Numbered from the stretch's first letter, positions 1 through 7,650 are shown. The stretch is 7,783 bases of DNA from an uncultured Ruminococcus sp. (GCA_902802975.1 CADCOF010000106.1:1-7783), one strand, 5' to 3'. Numbers and translations: made by a program. The notes: generated by a model from the sequence alone, not told the origin.

Positions 1-25
1 ACAAAACTACCATCGAAAACTAAAT

Positions 26-48
26 GACCGGCTAAAACCGGTCTTTTT
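26..48 (+). terminator. Rho-independent terminator of the upstream unit
   Basis: A perfect 6-bp stem, GACCGG (26-31) pairing with CCGGTC (38-43), with a CTAAAA loop, is followed directly by TTTTT (44-48). It lies at the left edge, so the gene it terminates is outside the window. It separates that gene from eno. Positions 49-124 hold nothing else that I can support. Confidence 0.8.
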
Positions 49-124
49 GTGTTGCGATGGGACTGTTAGAGTGTGAATAGTAACCATATTCTAATAAATT
101 TCTCAACTAGATAGTGTGTATCAC

Positions 125-153
125 TTGATTTTTTGGTAAAAATGTGATATTAT
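125..153 (+). promoter_or_regulatory. Sigma-A promoter of eno
   Basis: TTGATT (125-130) and TATTAT (148-153) are separated by exactly 17 bp, and the -10 box is preceded by TGA (145-147), giving an extended -10. Transcription would start near 160, leaving a leader of about 65 nt before the eno start at 227. A short imperfect dyad, AGTG/CACT (113-125), abuts the -35 box but is too small to call an operator. Confidence 0.7.
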
Positions 154-220
154 TAGTATGGTCAGGAAGAGATTGTAAAATTTCTCCGTTTTTGATGACA
201 AATAACTTTCAAAGGAGTAG

Positions 221-1528
<1,308 letters not shown>

Positions 1529-1543
1529 TTTCGAATGACTAAC

Positions 1544-1580
1544 AAAGGCCTCGTGCATTGATTTGCATGGGGCCTTTTTT
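1544..1580 (+). terminator. Rho-independent terminator of eno
   Basis: A 14-bp stem, 1544-1557 with 1564-1577, contains two G-U wobbles and a 6-nt loop (TTGATT). It runs into TTTTTT (1575-1580). It starts 15 nt after the eno stop codon. The A-rich left flank could also form part of a bidirectional terminator, but no minus-strand gene lies to the right to need it. Confidence 0.9.
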
Positions 1581-1586
1581 ATACTC

Positions 1587-1615
1587 TTGCCTTAATCACA
1601 GATATATGATATAAT
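1587..1615 (+). promoter_or_regulatory. Extended -10 sigma-A promoter of the 188-aa gene
   Basis: TTGCCT (1587-1592), a 17-bp spacer and a perfect TATAAT (1610-1615) preceded by TGA (1607-1609). It begins only 7 nt after the T-tract of the eno terminator, so the downstream gene has its own start of transcription. The expected start near 1622 gives a leader of about 35 nt. Confidence 0.7.
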
Positions 1616-1656
1616 TTTTATGCAAACAGTATTCTATAACAAAAGGGTGTGTATTT

Positions 1657-2223
1657 TTGAAAAACGACAGAAAAATACCAGTAACATTAATGTTTTTCTT
1701 ATTGGGGCTGATTACAAGCACATTTGCTATTGTTATGGCAGCAATGCTTTCTGCCAATAGCAGCTATAAAGATATCGAAAAAATATATTATGACAATACC
1801 AATGAATTTAATAATATTTATAGTTACATGAAAAATACATATTCCAAAAACACAGAAAAGGCGGAGCTTGATCTTGATGATAAATGCCTGAAAGTTTATA
1901 TTGATAAAAATGTACGCATCGTTACTCCAGATGAACCTATTATTAAAGATATGCAGACACTACATGACAAATATCAGCCAAGCAATTCTTTGTATGTATT
2001 TACATCGGCAGCGTCATATTTTGATGACAACGGAAATATGATGATGTACTTATACGGTGCAAAAAAGAAGCTGGGGGAGAGAAGCAGAAATTATTGTCTT
2101 GTTTATGTTGACGATGGCTACAATGGATATTATCCAAATTATTTATTTAACCAGAATAATACTATAGCAAAACCATTTGATGATAAATGGTACATATGGT
2201 CATACGATAGTGATGTTGGATAA
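1657..2223 (+). CDS. Membrane-anchored protein of unknown function
   Basis: I do not recognise this 188-residue protein. It has a short basic N-terminus (KNDRK), one hydrophobic segment at about residues 9-32, then a hydrophilic, Asn/Tyr/Asp-rich domain. This predicts a type II membrane protein or uncleaved signal anchor with an extracytoplasmic domain. There are two cysteines, Cys77 and Cys147, and a tyrosine-rich stretch (DDGYNGYYPNY, 152-162). The start is TTG at 1657, preceded by AAAAGGGTG (1641-1649). The next in-frame start, ATG at 1690, would cut into the membrane segment and has no ribosome binding site. The coding sequence is visibly more AT-rich than eno, which may mean weak selection on codon use or a different origin. 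Its own promoter and terminator make it a single-gene unit. The function is unknown; no catalytic motif is apparent. Confidence 0.75.
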   Translation: MKNDRKIPVTLMFFLLGLITSTFAIVMAAMLSANSSYKDIEKIYYDNTNEFNNIYSYMKNTYSKNTEKAELDLDDKCLKVYIDKNVRIVTPDEPIIKDMQTLHDKYQPSNSLYVFTSAASYFDDNGNMMMYLYGAKKKLGERSRNYCLVYVDDGYNGYYPNYLFNQNNTIAKPFDDKWYIWSYDSDVG

Positions 2224-2261
2224 TAGTCATGCAGCCACAAGCAATATATGAGCTATTTTTT
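2222..2261 (+). terminator. Probable terminator of the 188-aa gene
   Basis: AATAGTCAT (2222-2230) can pair with ATGAGCTATT (2248-2257) with one bulged G (2252). The hairpin is followed by a T-run (2256-2261) and TATT. The stem is AT-rich and the loop is 17 nt, so it is weaker than the eno terminator. It overlaps the stop codon. Its place at the end of the gene supports the call. Confidence 0.45.
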
Positions 2262-2312
2262 ATTGGTAGTACAAATATCGCACCAAATATGCTCACATAG
2301 ATTATTGTGTGT

Positions 2313-2354
2313 AAAAATATAAGACCCGCGCCAAATACAATATCGGACGCGGGT
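2313..2354 (-). terminator. Terminator of the purine permease gene (repeat family copy B)
   Basis: On the minus strand ACCCGCG (2354-2348) pairs with CGCGGGT (2330-2324). The stem is extended by CC/GG after a bulged T, and is followed by a T-rich tail with TTTTT (2317-2313). It lies about 40 nt after the permease stop codon. Stem and loop are closely similar to the terminator at 5510-5554 and, more distantly, to the hairpin at 7303-7335. Confidence 0.8.
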
Positions 2355-2393
2355 GGTGAATAGTTGTTTTCAATAAAGTTTGTGTGCAAATTG

Positions 2394-3866
2394 TCACAAA
2401 GCGTTAATTGCCGAAAGGGCACTGAGAATATATTTAATAATAAACAATACAACGATTACATACATTAGTGGGTGAATATTTTTTGCTTTTCCTTTTGCAA
2501 GCGATATGACCAAATAAGAAATAAAGCCAAAAGCAAGACCATCTGTTATGGAATAGAAAAACGGCATGCATGTAACAGTAAGGAAACATGGTATAGCGAC
2601 TTCAAGATCGCACCAGTCTATGTCGTTCAATGAGCTGCACATCATTACGCCAACGATTATCAGTATAGGCGCAGTTGCGGCACTTGGAACAAGCCCCACA
2701 ATCGGGGACAAAAATAAACCGAGCGCAAAGCATATTCCCGTTACAATAGATGTAAGTCCTGTCTTTCCACCTGCGGATATACCTGCTGTGGATTCAACAT
2801 ATGTTGTTACCGTACTGGTTCCAATTACTGCTCCGGCAGACGTTGCGATAGCATCGGCAAGCATGGCTTGTTCAATCTTGGGTAGGTCGCCGTTTTCGTC
2901 AAGATATCCGGCTTTATCGGCAGCTCCGATAAGCGTTCCTATCGTATCAAACATGTCCACCATTACAAGCGTTATCATTGTTGCTATAAAAGATGCTATA
3001 GGTGCGGTGAAAAGCTCGCCAAAGCCCGTGAAGCATTTTCCGAACATTGAAAAATCAAGATACGGTATCCAGCTTGTCGGTGCAGTTACGCCCACATCGA
3101 TCTTAAAACAGAATTGAAGAATACACCCGACGACTGAAGTGCCTATCATGGAAATAAACAGTGCCGCAGGTACGTTTTTAATTACAAGAATAATTGTGAG
3201 AATGAGCCCGAAGCATGCCAAAAGAACAGTTGGCGAAGCAAAGTTACCGAGTGCAACGGTAGTTGCCGCGCCGCTGCCTTCACCTATAACTATACCGGCA
3301 TTAACAAAACCGATAAGGGCGATGAATAAGCCGATGCCTGAGCCAATGGCTTTTTTTAGGCTTATCGGAATAGCTTTCACAAGAGCGGTTCTAGCTCCGG
3401 TGACTGTCAGAAGGATAAAGAAAACGCCTGCGATGAATACCGCTGAAAGCGATGCGCCCGCGGAAAGCCCGAATGTGCCGCAAAGCGTGTAGGCGAACAC
3501 GGCATTGAGACCGAGTCCGGGAGCCTGTGCCATAGGGTAGTTTGAAAGTATTCCGATTAGCCATGTTCCCAAAGCTGCGGAAATGCAGGTTGCTGTTATC
3601 ACTGCGGAATTTGACATACCTGTTGGAGAACTTTCACCCAAAATAAGCGGATTCAGAAAAATTATGTACGCCATCGCGAAGAATGTCGTCAAACCGGCTA
3701 TAATCTCTGTGCGAACGTTGGTGCCGTGCTGCGAAAGCTTGAACAGCTTATCAAGTGTGCCTGTAGGTGCAGTGCTGCTTGACTGCGTTTTTGTCAGCTG
3801 TGGCTTTTTAGGCTGTGTTTTTGTTTTTTGAGCAGCTGTGTTTTTCTTTTTGGATTTTTTTGCCAT
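2394..3866 (-). CDS. NCS2/AzgA-family purine permease (adenine/guanine/hypoxanthine uptake)
   Basis: An integral membrane purine transporter of the AzgA (PbuG/PbuO-like) branch of NCS2, expected to import adenine, guanine or hypoxanthine by proton symport. The exact substrate cannot be read from the sequence. The 490-residue protein has about 12-14 hydrophobic segments. It carries the family hallmarks TEIIAGLTTFFAMAYIIFLNP (from residue 53), QAPGLGLNAVF (114-124), VDMFDTIGT (303-311) and TTYVESTAGISAGGKTG (354-370). Its N-terminus is odd: about 35 Lys/Thr/Gln/Ser-rich residues precede the usual FKL..HGTNV start of the family. I chose ATG at 3866 because AGGAG (3879-3875) sits 8 nt upstream. 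A GTG at 3875 would begin immediately after that site. It has its own promoter and terminator and is divergent from the aminotransferase gene. Confidence 0.93.
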   Translation of the reverse strand: MAKKSKKKNTAAQKTKTQPKKPQLTKTQSSSTAPTGTLDKLFKLSQHGTNVRTEIIAGLTTFFAMAYIIFLNPLILGESSPTGMSNSAVITATCISAALGTWLIGILSNYPMAQAPGLGLNAVFAYTLCGTFGLSAGASLSAVFIAGVFFILLTVTGARTALVKAIPISLKKAIGSGIGLFIALIGFVNAGIVIGEGSGAATTVALGNFASPTVLLACFGLILTIILVIKNVPAALFISMIGTSVVGCILQFCFKIDVGVTAPTSWIPYLDFSMFGKCFTGFGELFTAPIASFIATMITLVMVDMFDTIGTLIGAADKAGYLDENGDLPKIEQAMLADAIATSAGAVIGTSTVTTYVESTAGISAGGKTGLTSIVTGICFALGLFLSPIVGLVPSAATAPILIIVGVMMCSSLNDIDWCDLEVAIPCFLTVTCMPFFYSITDGLAFGFISYLVISLAKGKAKNIHPLMYVIVVLFIIKYILSALSAINAL

Positions 3867-3892
3867 ATTGTACACTCCTATTTGTATTATTT

Positions 3893-3906
3893 GGCGAATT
3901 TTCGCC
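3893..3906 (-). other. Short leader hairpin before the permease gene
   Basis: GGCGA pairs with TCGCC around a 4-nt loop, a symmetric stem within the roughly 44-nt permease leader. It falls very near the predicted transcript 5' end and ahead of the ribosome binding site. It could stabilise the mRNA 5' end. The leader is too short for a purine riboswitch and shows no such conserved core. Confidence 0.4.
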
Positions 3907-3916
3907 TCACAATAAA

Positions 3917-3945
3917 ATTATATAAGAATTTGTTTGCAATATCAA
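3917..3945 (-). promoter_or_regulatory. Sigma-A promoter of the purine permease
   Basis: Read on the minus strand: TTGATA (3945-3940), a 17-bp spacer, and TATAAT (3922-3917). The predicted start near 3910 gives a leader of about 44 nt. One arm of an 11-bp inverted repeat (3921-3931 with 4038-4048) overlaps the -10 box, so an operator role is possible but unproven. No purine riboswitch and no PurR-box-like sequence was seen. Confidence 0.7.
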
Positions 3946-4083
3946 GTGTTTTAACAAAAATGTCTATCACTTTGTATTCTCGTTTTTCTTGAATGATTAT
4001 TTCGTCAAATTGTCAATTATTCAAAAAAAATCTCAATAAATTCTTATAAAACAGAGAAAATTTGCAAGTTTATATTCTTTTTC

Positions 4084-4112
4084 TTGCATTTTTCATATAT
4101 TTGTATTACAAT
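4084..4112 (+). promoter_or_regulatory. Candidate promoter of the aminotransferase gene
   Basis: TTGCAT (4084-4089), a 17-bp spacer and TACAAT (4107-4112), giving a leader of about 95 nt. A weaker alternative, TTTACG (4153-4158) with TATATT (4175-4180) and a 16-bp spacer, lies closer to the gene. The rest of the 347-base divergent gap, 3867-4213, is AT-rich and holds only the permease promoter elements and this region. Confidence 0.45.
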
Positions 4113-4213
4113 ACAGAATGTGAGTGTGTCTATTGGCTTGTGAGATGATATTTTTACGGGTACGAATATGGCATTATATTTTGTGAACAACAAATTAGGA
4201 GGATTATCTGATA

Positions 4214-5488
4214 ATGAAAAGTTATAAGAAAATGACCACTGAAGAACTTCTTCAAGAAAAAGCATCTCTTGAAAAGGAGTATGAGAATTACAAAGCAATG
4301 GGACTGAGCCTTAACATGGCTCGTGGAAAGCCCGGTGCGGAGCAACTGGATATCTCTATGCCGATGCTTGACGTTCTCAATTCAGCAAGCGACTGCGATG
4401 ACAATGGCACCGACTGCCGCAATTACGGTATTCTTGATGGTATTTCCGGCGTAAAGAAGATGTTTGCGGATATTCTCGATGTTAACGAGGACGAAGTTTT
4501 TGTAGGCGGAAATTCAAGCTTGAATATGATGTTCGATACGATTACTACCTTTATGGTTAAGGGGATAGCAGGCTGCGAACCGTGGATAAATCAGGGCAAA
4601 GTAAAATTCTTGTGTCCTGTTCCGGGTTATGATCGACACTTTGGTATCACAGAATATTATGGTATCGAAATGATCAATATTCCCACAGATCAAAACGGTC
4701 CCGACATGGATCTGGTTGAAAAACTTGTGTCGGAAGATGAGAAAATCAAAGGTATTTGGTGCGTGCCGAAATACTCAAACCCCACAGGTATCACATATTC
4801 CGATGAGACAGTTCGTCGTTTTGCGAATCTTAAACCTAAGGCTAAAGATTTCAGGATTATCTGGGACAATGCCTATGTTATTCATGATGTTACTGACACT
4901 CCCGATACACTTCTTTCAATAATGGACGAATGTAAAAAGAATGGCACCGAGGACTTGCCAATCATTTTTGCGTCAACATCAAAGATAACTTTCCCGGGTG
5001 CAGGCGTTGCGGCAATGGCATGTTCAAAAGCAAACATGGATGTATTCAAGGCTCGTTACACACGTCAGACTATAGGTTACGATAAGATTAATATGCTCCG
5101 TCATCAGCGTTATCTTAAGGACAGCAGCGGTCTTGTGGCATACATGGAGAAGCATAAGGAGGTTATCGCACCGAAGTTCAAATGCGTTCTTGATGCGCTC
5201 AATGACAAAGTAAAAGAGACCGGCTGTGCCTCTTGGACAGAGCCAAACGGCGGTTATTTCATCAGCGTAAACGTACTTGAAGGAACTGCTAAAGAGGTGG
5301 TTCGTCTATGTAAAGAAGCAGGCGTTGTATTGACCGGCGCGGGCGCAACGTATCCCTACGGAAAGGATCCCAAAGACAGCAATATCAGAATTGCACCAAC
5401 ATACCCGACTGTTGAGGAACTTTCAAAGGCTGCAGATATTTTCTGTGTTTGTGCAAAACTTGCAGCTGTAAATAAGATGATTGGATAA
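4214..5488 (+). CDS. PLP-dependent aminotransferase, aspartate aminotransferase type (MocR-like fold-type I)
   Basis: A 424-residue cytosolic PLP enzyme that resembles the Corynebacterium AspT-type group of aspartate aminotransferases (Aminotran_MocR family). It would swap amino groups between aspartate and 2-oxoglutarate. Motifs in order: ARGKP (36-40, substrate Arg37), NYGILDG (70-76), GGNSSLN (98-104, PLP phosphate), CPVPGYDRHF (134-143), SNPTG (188-192, Asn189), WDNAY (217-221, Asp218 and Tyr221), STSKITFPGAG with the Schiff-base Lys257, LTGAGATYPYG (373-383), and NIRIAP with the carboxylate-binding Arg392. All key PLP residues are present. It lacks the DNA-binding domain of true MocR regulators, so it is an enzyme. 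AGGAGGA (4197-4203) lies 10 nt before ATG. It stands alone between a promoter region and a terminator. The amino-donor specificity is inferred from the family. Confidence 0.92.
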   Translation: MKSYKKMTTEELLQEKASLEKEYENYKAMGLSLNMARGKPGAEQLDISMPMLDVLNSASDCDDNGTDCRNYGILDGISGVKKMFADILDVNEDEVFVGGNSSLNMMFDTITTFMVKGIAGCEPWINQGKVKFLCPVPGYDRHFGITEYYGIEMINIPTDQNGPDMDLVEKLVSEDEKIKGIWCVPKYSNPTGITYSDETVRRFANLKPKAKDFRIIWDNAYVIHDVTDTPDTLLSIMDECKKNGTEDLPIIFASTSKITFPGAGVAAMACSKANMDVFKARYTRQTIGYDKINMLRHQRYLKDSSGLVAYMEKHKEVIAPKFKCVLDALNDKVKETGCASWTEPNGGYFISVNVLEGTAKEVVRLCKEAGVVLTGAGATYPYGKDPKDSNIRIAPTYPTVEELSKAADIFCVCAKLAAVNKMIG

Positions 5489-5509
5489 TCAATTTACAAA
5501 GTTATAAAC

Positions 5510-5554
5510 ACCTGCGTCCAACATTGTGTTTCGGCGCAGGTTTAATGTTTTTTT
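5510..5554 (+). terminator. Terminator of the aminotransferase gene (repeat family copy A)
   Basis: ACCTGCG (5510-5516) pairs with CGCAGGT (5535-5541). A CC/GG extension follows a bulged T, and TTTTTTT follows at 5548-5554. It lies 21 nt after the stop codon. Compared with the permease terminator it keeps the loop sequence and swaps one T-A stem pair for C-G. Confidence 0.9.
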
Positions 5555-5584
5555 GTAACTATTCGGAACCGCAGTGAAAAAAGC

Positions 5585-5613
5585 GTATAACACGTATAAA
5601 TTTGGCATATAAT
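5585..5613 (+). promoter_or_regulatory. Candidate sigma-E (mother-cell) promoter of sipL
   Basis: CATATAAT (5606-5613) fits the sigma-E -10 consensus (CATACA-T) at all but one position. GTATAAC (5585-5591), spaced by 14 bp, supplies the central ATA of the -35 consensus. A TATAAT is contained in it, but no sigma-A -35 box is found 17 bp upstream. Sigma-E control of sipL is known in Clostridioides difficile; here it is inferred from the sequence. Confidence 0.5.
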
Positions 5614-5661
5614 CTATTGCTTGGGTGAGTACAGTTTACCATAAGCAAAGGAGAGTGTTAT

Positions 5662-7236
5662 ATGAATTATCCGATAAAAACAGATCGTGTATCAATGGCG
5701 CAGGTCGTTTACAGTGAAAGCTTTGAGCAGACTGTAGATATTGACTTGAAATTACCTGATTACTGCCCCGATATAAGCAAGATCCTGAAATGCCGAATGG
5801 AACCTCAGATCACGGGTCGCAGCATCATGGGAGATAGGATTACAGTGGAAGGAATGAGTGTGGTAAGAGTTATCTACATCGATGCACTCAGCGGAGCCGT
5901 TCGCTGCGCTGAACAAAGTTGCCCATTTGAAATAAATGTCTCTGCCGGAGAAGTATCGCAAAATTCGGCAATCAACACTTTTATTCGTGTGAATTATCTC
6001 AACTGCCGTGCGCTTTCATCACGCAGATTGAGCATTCACGGCACATTCAACGTTGACATAAAGATATATGATAAATCTGATTCTCATCTTTGTACTCATG
6101 TAAAAGGCGATGATGTACAGCAGAAGAAGCAGACAATTTCTTATCATGCGCTTAAAAGTATAACTCAGCAGCCATTTTCGGTGACTGAAACACTTGAATC
6201 CGGAACGGGTTCTATGGCAGTTCAATCGGTGCTGCGAAGTGATATTAATATTGTGACAAAAGATATAAGCGTAAATTCCGGCAAACTGATGTACAAAGGC
6301 GAACTTTTGGTAAAGCTGCTGTATCTTTCCGATCTTGAATCAAACAGACCCGATACGCTTGAATACAGCATACCGTTCAGCCAGGTCATCTCGATTGATA
6401 CGTCCGATGATGATAAACAGGTTGTCAGAACAGAGCTTTTGAACAGCATCGTAACTTTGCGAAACGAAATTGGCTTTGAAGATCCTCTTCCGGTGGTCTC
6501 CGCAAAGATATGTGTGACAGTATTGACATATGAAAAGTGTGAATCGAGCGTTGTTACGGATTGTTACTCTACTTTGTATAGACTTGTCCCGCAATACGGT
6601 GTGTCAGATTTGCCGACATATGCGAGCACAATAAACGAAAATATTATCGAAAAATTGAGCATTGAATTTTCTGAAAGCAGTGTGGCGAAGGTAATTGATG
6701 TTTGGTGCGAAAAGGGCGGCATAGTTTGCGAACATAGTGACTCAAAGGTGAATGTCAGGGGCAAATATGTAGTTTGCGTACTTGCAAAAGATTCGGATGA
6801 TAATGTAATATATACTGAGCGTTCATTTGATTACACACGAAATATAGCTGCTGTTGATCAAGATGTTGACATAGATGCATACTTAACAGTCGAAGTACTT
6901 TCGGTGGGCTTTCGTATAACAGGTGATCATGGCATTGAAGTTCGAACTGAATTGAATGTTAATGGCGAACTATATACTTTGATGACAGTCAAAACAATAA
7001 CATCAGCTGATGCCGATGAAACCAAGTTTTTTCAGACTGATAATAATGCTTCTCTTGTAATTTATTATGCGTCAAAAGGTGAGGATGTATGGAATATAGC
7101 CAGACAGTACTATGCGTCTGCAAATGATGTGCGTGAGGAAAATGATCTTACACAAGATATCCTTGATGAAGACGCAATGTTAATTCTTCCTACCACGCAG
7201 CTACGGCATACTGTTGCTACAGGCTCGCGCACGTAG
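5662..7236 (+). CDS. sipL: SipL-like spore morphogenesis protein (SPOCS/DUF3794 domains plus LysM)
   Basis: A 524-residue protein with the SipL architecture. Three SPOCS/DUF3794-type regions lie at about residues 30-135 (starts LPDYCPDISKIL), 190-290 and 340-445. A C-terminal LysM domain follows at about 466-510 (YYASKGEDVWNIARQYY). In Clostridioides difficile SipL binds the coat ATPase SpoIVA through its LysM domain and is needed to place the spore coat on the forespore in the mother cell, the role of SpoVID in Bacillus. There is no signal peptide or membrane segment, as expected for a mother-cell cytoplasmic protein. AAAGGAGAG (5647-5655) precedes ATG by 6-8 nt. A candidate sigma-E promoter lies upstream. 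The last about 14 residues, after the LysM, fall in a 45-bp unit duplicated beyond the stop codon (TAG). No clear terminator with a T-tract follows. A related DUF3794-LysM coat protein is the main alternative. Confidence 0.88.
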   Translation: MNYPIKTDRVSMAQVVYSESFEQTVDIDLKLPDYCPDISKILKCRMEPQITGRSIMGDRITVEGMSVVRVIYIDALSGAVRCAEQSCPFEINVSAGEVSQNSAINTFIRVNYLNCRALSSRRLSIHGTFNVDIKIYDKSDSHLCTHVKGDDVQQKKQTISYHALKSITQQPFSVTETLESGTGSMAVQSVLRSDINIVTKDISVNSGKLMYKGELLVKLLYLSDLESNRPDTLEYSIPFSQVISIDTSDDDKQVVRTELLNSIVTLRNEIGFEDPLPVVSAKICVTVLTYEKCESSVVTDCYSTLYRLVPQYGVSDLPTYASTINENIIEKLSIEFSESSVAKVIDVWCEKGGIVCEHSDSKVNVRGKYVVCVLAKDSDDNVIYTERSFDYTRNIAAVDQDVDIDAYLTVEVLSVGFRITGDHGIEVRTELNVNGELYTLMTVKTITSADADETKFFQTDNNASLVIYYASKGEDVWNIARQYYASANDVREENDLTQDILDEDAMLILPTTQLRHTVATGSRT

Positions 7237-7289
7237 TTTATTATTAAGTGGCATGCTGCCACTCCCGGTTCGCGCATACAGTTTATTAT
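7205..7289 (+). repeat. 45-bp in-frame tandem duplication across the sipL stop codon
   Basis: Positions 7205-7244 and 7250-7289 align without gaps at an offset of 45 bp, with 30 of 40 positions identical and 8 of the 10 differences transitions. The best-kept blocks are GGCAT.CTG, TCGCGCA and AGTTTATTAT. The first copy encodes the end of sipL and its TAG stop (7234-7236). The equivalent codon in the second copy is CAG (7279-7281). The offset is exactly 15 codons, and reading through TAG would add 25 codons to a TAA at 7312. Confidence 0.75.
7247..7263. other. Perfect short hairpin after sipL
   Basis: AGTGGCA (7247-7253) and TGCCACT (7257-7263) form a 7-bp stem with a TGC loop, 10 nt after the sipL stop codon. 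Neither strand has a T-tract after it, so it is not a classical terminator. It could protect the mRNA 3' end or act as a weak terminator. It lies inside the second copy of the 45-bp duplication. Confidence 0.5.
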
Positions 7290-7302
7290 ACCACAATATT
7301 TA

Positions 7303-7335
7303 ACCCGCGTCTAAAATCTTTAATTGGGCGCGGGC
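7303..7335 (+). repeat. Terminator-like hairpin without T-tract (repeat family copy C)
   Basis: CCCGCG (7304-7309) pairs with CGCGGG (7329-7334). The arms match copies A and B (ACCYGCGTC and GGCGCRGG), while the loop has diverged. The sequence after it (CAATTCAGTG) is not T-rich, so termination activity is doubtful. Its position downstream of sipL fits a decayed terminator of that gene. Positions 7336-7386 hold nothing else that I can support. Confidence 0.5.
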
Positions 7336-7386
7336 AATTCAGTGTATATGTAAAAACGACGAAAAAGGGCATGTTAATAAACCCAT

Positions 7387-7545
7387 TTAAAACGTGTTTT
7401 TGACATATCCAATACCTCGTTCGTCAACACTCATATCCAGCTTTGCAACGAATTCGACAGGTGCTTTTGCTTTGCCTTTGACGTTCGTACGGATATAGGG
7501 ATGTGAAATGCTTACAATTTGATCTGGTTTGTTGTTTTTCCTTGC
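7387..7545 (-). pseudogene. Remnant of an IS transposase (IS1182/IS5-like DDE type)
   Basis: The minus strand encodes a fragment of about 52 codons ending at TAA (7389-7387). It contains QIVSISHPYIRTNVKGKAKA and then PVEFVAKLDMSVDE. From memory, this is the conserved stretch QIVSISQPYIRP.VRGKAKAPVEFGAKLDLS of IS1182/IS5-like DDE transposases. There is no start codon or ribosome binding site, and the frame upstream is closed by a stop. Both the N-terminal part and the rest of the catalytic domain, normally following near a DAYNE-type motif, are missing. It is therefore a dead internal fragment. No inverted repeats marking element ends could be identified. The family assignment rests on recognition, not on a search. 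Confidence 0.7.
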
Positions 7546-7547
7546 AC

Positions 7548-7560
7548 TTATTATACCACA
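7548..7560. repeat. Second copy of a 13-bp direct repeat (first copy 7283-7295)
   Basis: TTATTATACCACA occurs at 7283-7295 and again at 7548-7560, on either side of hairpin C and the transposase remnant. Read on the minus strand it is TGTGGTATAATAA, which contains an extended -10 element (TGG TATAAT). No good -35 box was found 17 bp upstream on that strand at 7548-7560. The repeat may be a promoter-like remnant or a scar of an element. Confidence 0.4.
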
Positions 7561-7650
7561 TTTTGACTTGAAAAGCTACTGTTTATCTAGCGTTCGAGGT
7601 TTAGCAAGGAGGTTGAAACAGACACTAAATATTTTGATCCTGATGGTTTC

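Noticed and set aside
113..125. Small dyad AGTG-TGTAT-CACT next to the eno -35 box
   Set aside because: The arms are only 4 bp, which is within chance expectation. There is no second copy in the window.
2162..2452. 96-codon minus-strand open frame between the convergent genes
   Set aside because: It runs across the permease terminator and overlaps the ends of both genes, and it lacks a good start signal or any recognisable domain.
2566..3117. 183-codon plus-strand open frame (and those at 3139-3492 and 3583-3831)
   Set aside because: They lie opposite the permease coding sequence, whose family motifs are unmistakable. Their Ala/Ile/Pro/Val-rich make-up is typical of the antisense of a membrane protein.
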